Shown piece after piece: positions 60,493 to 64,000 of a stretch of 64,000 bases of DNA; position 1 is the stretch's first letter, and the number at the start of each line of letters is the position of its first letter. Below the pieces are notes generated by a model. The model was not told where the DNA came from, did no database searches, and saw only the letters and a list, made by a program, of their open reading frames with translations. Position numbers and translations under genes: made by a program. Source of the stretch: Gaeumannomyces sp. JS-464 (Eukaryota; Ascomycota; Sordariomycetes; Magnaporthales; Magnaporthaceae); NCBI GenBank assembly GCA_002197995.1, contig NGZR01000005.1, positions 3,472,001 to 3,536,000 of the forward strand, written 5' to 3'.

Positions 60493-60922
60493 ATGAAGCC
60501 TGTCCTCTTTGCCCTGGCTGCCACTCTGTTCGCCGGCGACGCTCTCGCTGTCCGTAAAGGTGTAAGTTTACGAAATCTATCCCTCGCGCATTTACATATA
60601 CACTCCTTTGCTCCCTTTTTCGTCTTTGTCCCTTACCCCTTTGCCGCAACCCCTCAATGAGCAGAGAAACACCAAAGGTTTCCAGCCCGCTAAAAATTAA
60701 AAATAAACGGCTTCCACAGTTTGCACCACGACGGGCAAGTGCAGCGTCGTCTACTGGGTCGCCGCTGCCCGCAGAACCACCACCAAGACGTTTCTATGCA
60801 CCACCGGAGAGTGCCCTGTCCCCGCCATGACTACCATCGACCCTGCCACGTCAAGAATATCGAAGACAGAGGTGCTTATTGTGGGTGGGAGCACGGTATT
60901 GCCTAACGCCGCAGGGATGTAG
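60493..60922 (+). CDS. Small secreted cysteine-containing protein (effector-like candidate)
   Basis: No known family. Exons 60493-60559 and 60720-60922 (160-nt intron, gtgtaa...cacag) join in phase 1, giving 89 residues. The N terminus MKPVLFALAATLFAGDALA is a clean signal peptide with an ALA cleavage site. The mature part has four cysteines in the pattern C-x5-C-x21-C-x4-C (CTTTGKC ... CTTGEC), Thr-rich loops, and a hydrophobic end (VLIVGGSTVLPNAAGM). A second donor two bases on (gtaagt at 60562) would give phase 0, a cysteine-free and shorter reading, so I prefer the first; only it explains the paired cysteines. TATA box and leader are present upstream. Size, secretion and even cysteine number fit effector-like or cell-surface peptides; no activity is implied by the sequence. 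Confidence 0.7.
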
Positions 60923-61406
60923 GTGTATAACTCTCGGACTGGAACCACACAAAGGAGGCTTGTATTTCGTCTGGGCATTGGCGTGGGCATGGAAATAATT
61001 ATGAAAAACGTATTTATAACCTTTTTTTATTTATTTTTATTTATTTATAAATAAACGGCAAATATGTGTGGAAATATAATCGAGGTAATACTAGTAATCA
61101 CCTTGAGCACTCTGATACTCATCTCTGATCACCTTGGCACCGCTTGCAGCTCAGTTTGCATCAGTGGCAGCTCAGGGCCGGCGCTCAATCTAGATTTGGG
61201 GGCCAAACGTTTTAGGGGGAGCATATTGAGGTAGGGACGTGGAAGCTGCGCAGGCAGCGTACAGCTTTAAATTACACCCACAAGAAGGCAGACAGATCGG
61301 GGCTGCAGATCACGTCACCACCAACCCTCATCGGCAAAGTCTGCGCATTCTTTGGCCCTGTTTTGTCATTCATCGCTTCTCTATCTCGCTCTCTCTCCCT
61401 CCTGCG
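60923..61406. other. Intergenic region between convergent genes
   Basis: 480 bases. A very AT-rich stretch at about 60990-61060, rich in ttta/ttattt, probably holds polyadenylation signals. Confidence 0.5.
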
Positions 61407-64000
61407 CTACAGGTTGTGGTACGCAATCTCGCATATCCCCACGCTCTCGCTCTCCCCCGTCACCGACGAGTACTTTGACTCCGAGTCCCCGTCGCTGTCG
61501 ACCGGGCTGTCCCCGTCCCGGACCCTGGCGGCCGCGTCCGCGATCTGCTCCGGCAGGTCCAGCGACCGCCTGTACGCCTCGTCGCTGTCGTCGGCCTCGT
61601 GGCCGCGCGCTGGCGGTCGAGGCCACGCGTACGAGTTGGGCGACGCCGGACTGCCGGAGCCGCCCGATCCTGCCGCCCAGTCTCCCCCCTACCCGCTCCC
61701 AGTTCAGGCCGCTGTAGCCGCGGCTGCCCCCGTCGTGCTCCTGCTCCTGCTCCTGCTCCTGTTCCTCTTTGCCTTCCTCGGATTGATGTGCGAGTGTGCT
61801 GTCTAGCTCGTCCCGCTCCTCTTCGTGTCCATCATCCTCATCATAGTCCTCAAGCGGAGGTGAAACATCCTCGTGCTCCCGGTATGCATCCGTGCCATCC
61901 CCTCCATGCCCGTGCGGGTGCGCGCTGTCGTGCCCGTATTCCTGCAACGGGTATGCGGCGTTCCCCTCGTACCCGTGGAATTGGCTTGCGTCGTTCTCGT
62001 CGTATCCGTAGGATGGGTCCGTGCCGTCGGCTCCATACTGTTCGCGCGGATGCATGCCGTTTTCCGTATACCCTTCGTATTGGCCAAGGCCTTCTTGCCC
62101 GTGCTGCTGCTGCTGCTCGTGTGCATACGTGCCATCCTCTCCATACCCGTGCGAGTACGTGTCATTCGCTTCGTGTTCGGGAGAGGGTGCATCCCTGGAC
62201 TGTGGCGCCGGAGGAACATCGAGGACGCTGAGCTGGGGCGTCCAGCCGTGAGGCGAATTGAAGACGATCGGCTTGATTGGCTGTGGAGCCGCAAGTTCCT
62301 CGCTGCCCACCTTGTTCCTAATGAACCGTTGGCTTGCATCTGAAGCTCCCGTGGCCATGCTTGTTATAGGCCCTTGCTGTTCTTGCTGCTGCTGTTCCTG
62401 CTCCTGGTGCTGCGGCTGCGGCTGTTGTGGCTGGAGCTGTTGTTGAATTTGCTGATGTAGTTGTTGCTGTATCAGCTCTTCCTGCTGCTCCTGCTGCGGC
62501 GGATCCAGAAGTTGGGGAGGAGCTCGCCGGACAGGCGGTTGCCGCAACATTATCACTTTGTGCTTCTTGGCGTCTGGCGAAGACACCACTATTTCCGGCA
62601 ACCCATGCTCGAAAGCGTCCTCGGCTGGCCTGCCGTCATCTCGGCCGGGACCTGTCCAGCATCCAGCCCTGTCGCATTTGCCTGTTGCCCATAGGAGGGA
62701 GCGGTTGGATAGGCCGCCGGTGGGGAGTGTGACCGCGGCGAGACGGGGCGTTCCTCGTCTGCCATGCCCTGATCGAAGTAGCCGGTGGCGCCCGGGGCAT
62801 GGCGTCGTGTAGGAGATGCGAATGGGCTGCCCAGGCCAAACGTTTGCTGCTGCTGCTGCGACAAGGCTGGCTGCCAGCCGCCGCTGTCCGCCTTTTCCAG
62901 TGTGTGCGTGCCACCACCACCACCACCACCACCACCGCCGCCGCCGCCGCCACTAACACCCCTGGCCGCCGCGGTCGGGCCGTTGGGGCCTCCGTACGAA
63001 GGAGACGTCGACTGCAGGTTCGCAGCGCTCGACCGCCGCTCCCTGGCCCTGTTCTCCCTCGCGGCCTCGCGTCTGCGCTGGAACCAGAAGAACACGGCGA
63101 TGCCCAGCGACACGATCGCGACGGCGCCCACGACGGCGCCCGCCGCTATGCCCGCCGTCGCGCTCGTGCCCTCCGTCTGGGGCGTCTCGGGCGGCTGCTC
63201 GGGCGTCGACCCGGTGCCCGTGGGCCGCGCGCCGCCGCCACTCCCGGGCGTCAGCGGCCGGGTGGGCGTGCGGGTGGCCGCGCTCAGCGCGGGCGCCGTG
63301 CGGGTGATGACGCGGCCGAGATCCGCCGTGTTCCAGCCGCCCAGCGGCGACTTGGCCGCGAAGGGCCCGACGCCGCCGACGGCCGAGGCCACGCGCGCCG
63401 GGACCGTGTACGGCGCGTGCGCCGGCTGGTACAGCTGCCACGGCTTCCCGCCGGGCGCGCCGAGGTCCATGTTGTGCGTGCCCCATTGGTCCGGCGCGTC
63501 GCACTCCTGGCCGAGCGGGAAGGTTCCGCCGATCACCAGCATCTGCGAGCCTCCCGCCGCCGCCCCGGCGCCTTTTGCGGCCGCGACGTCCGGCGGCACG
63601 ACGTTGCAGGTCATGCTGTGGTGGGGGTGTCGGCCGGTGCCAGGCACGTCGAGGGGTGCAAGCTTAACCCAGCTAAAGCCCGGCATGGATAACACATAGA
63701 CGTCGTCAAAGCCAGCCGTGCTCGGCGGTAGGCCCATGCCACCGTGTAGGTAAATGTTGTAACTGGAGCGGTCTGCTGGCCAGGAGGCGCCTACGCAGAA
63801 GCGTCTTCTGTTCGCCGGGATGGCACCCAGGGCTATCTGCGTGTACCACTTGGAGTTTGCGATGTCGTAGATGAAGATCTGAGACAGCGGCTGGCCTTCT
63901 ACGGGCGAGCCGTCGCCGCGCCGGTCGATGACTCCACCAAGGTACACAAGCAAGCCCCCGTCGCCAGCGGGGATGAAGGTCATGGCTCCGTCGGCTCGGC
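61407..64000 (-). CDS. Kelch-repeat protein with one transmembrane helix, 5' partial and frame-broken
   Basis: Probable surface protein: extracellular kelch beta-propeller, single membrane helix, long cytoplasmic tail. The start lies beyond base 64000; the frame is open to the edge. Kelch landmarks are GGLLVYLGGV, IFIYDIANSKWY, YNIYLHGGMG, DDVYVLSMPGFSW and MLVIGGTFP. A Pro/Thr-rich stalk and the helix GIAAGAVVGAVAIVSLGIAV (about 63150-63081) followed by FQRRREAA come next. The tail has a poly-Gly run encoded at about 62911-62955, a Gln-rich block, and imperfect Tyr/Gly/Asp/Glu repeats. The frame changes near 62641-62648 (one base missing) and at the six-C run 61684-61689 (one base extra); the two cancel, and the gene then ends VGICEIAYHNL at 61407. 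Visible part about 864 residues. Confidence 0.82.

Noticed and set aside
61381..62601. Separate Gln-rich protein next to the kelch gene
   Set aside because: A single-base frame gap joins it to the kelch protein, and its apparent Arg-rich C terminus is the wrong frame after an extra base at 61684-61689.

Overview
The window is nuclear DNA of a filamentous ascomycete (Pezizomycotina, most likely Sordariomycetes). This rests on GC-rich coding regions with strong G/C at third codon positions, many short GT-AG introns (about 68-166 nt) with CTAAC/CTGAC-type branch sites, and fungal-type genes: a PTH11-like receptor, fungal tRNA ligase, PEX26, an Ecl1-family protein and a Drs2-type flippase. I cannot name the species. 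No prophage, CRISPR, rRNA or convincing tRNA is present.

Layout. 0-1.3 kb: PTH11-like membrane protein (-), ending at or next to the window edge. 1.3-4.5 kb: non-coding, with an inverted-repeat element. 4.5-12.5 kb: alpha/beta hydrolase (+), small membrane protein (-), proteasome ATPase RPT5 (-), Tic20/DUF4870-like membrane protein (-), mitochondrial ribosomal protein uL10m (-). 13.1-16.1 kb: tRNA ligase TRL1 (-). 19-25.8 kb: RING+PHD protein (+), mitochondrial ribosomal protein mL46 (+), peroxin PEX26 (-). 27.3-36 kb: CAF1/PARN-like nuclease (+), SF3b subunit PHF5A/RDS3 (-), pinin (+), epoxide-hydrolase-like enzyme (+), CRIPT (-). 37-41.2 kb: P4-ATPase DRS2 (+). 41.2-57.9 kb: about 16.5 kb in which the only gene I recognise is an Ecl1-family zinc protein (-). 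57.9-64 kb: a small ORF (-), an unrecognised gene with an in-frame TGA (-), a small secreted cysteine-containing protein (+), and a kelch/transmembrane protein running off the right edge (-).

How the genes relate. There is no metabolic cluster. RNA-processing genes are frequent (TRL1, CAF1/PARN-like, PHF5A, pinin, CRIPT), and PHF5A and pinin are divergent over a 0.8-kb shared upstream region. The rest is ordinary housekeeping (proteasome, mitoribosome, peroxisome, lipid flippase).

Most important caution. Seven genes, most of them conserved housekeeping genes, are broken by single-base frame shifts, many in or beside short G/C or A runs. Two further genes carry in-frame stops and one has a 46-base poly-G tract at an exon edge. 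Genes that should be indispensable are affected, so I read most of these as assembly/base-call errors, not biology. Spans below are for whole genes; exons are listed in the evidence. I found no clearly new biological system. The best leads are the small secreted protein, the RGG/RD-rich tail after TRL1, the prion-like tail of the kelch protein, the gene desert around the Ecl1 gene, and two short inverted-repeat elements.
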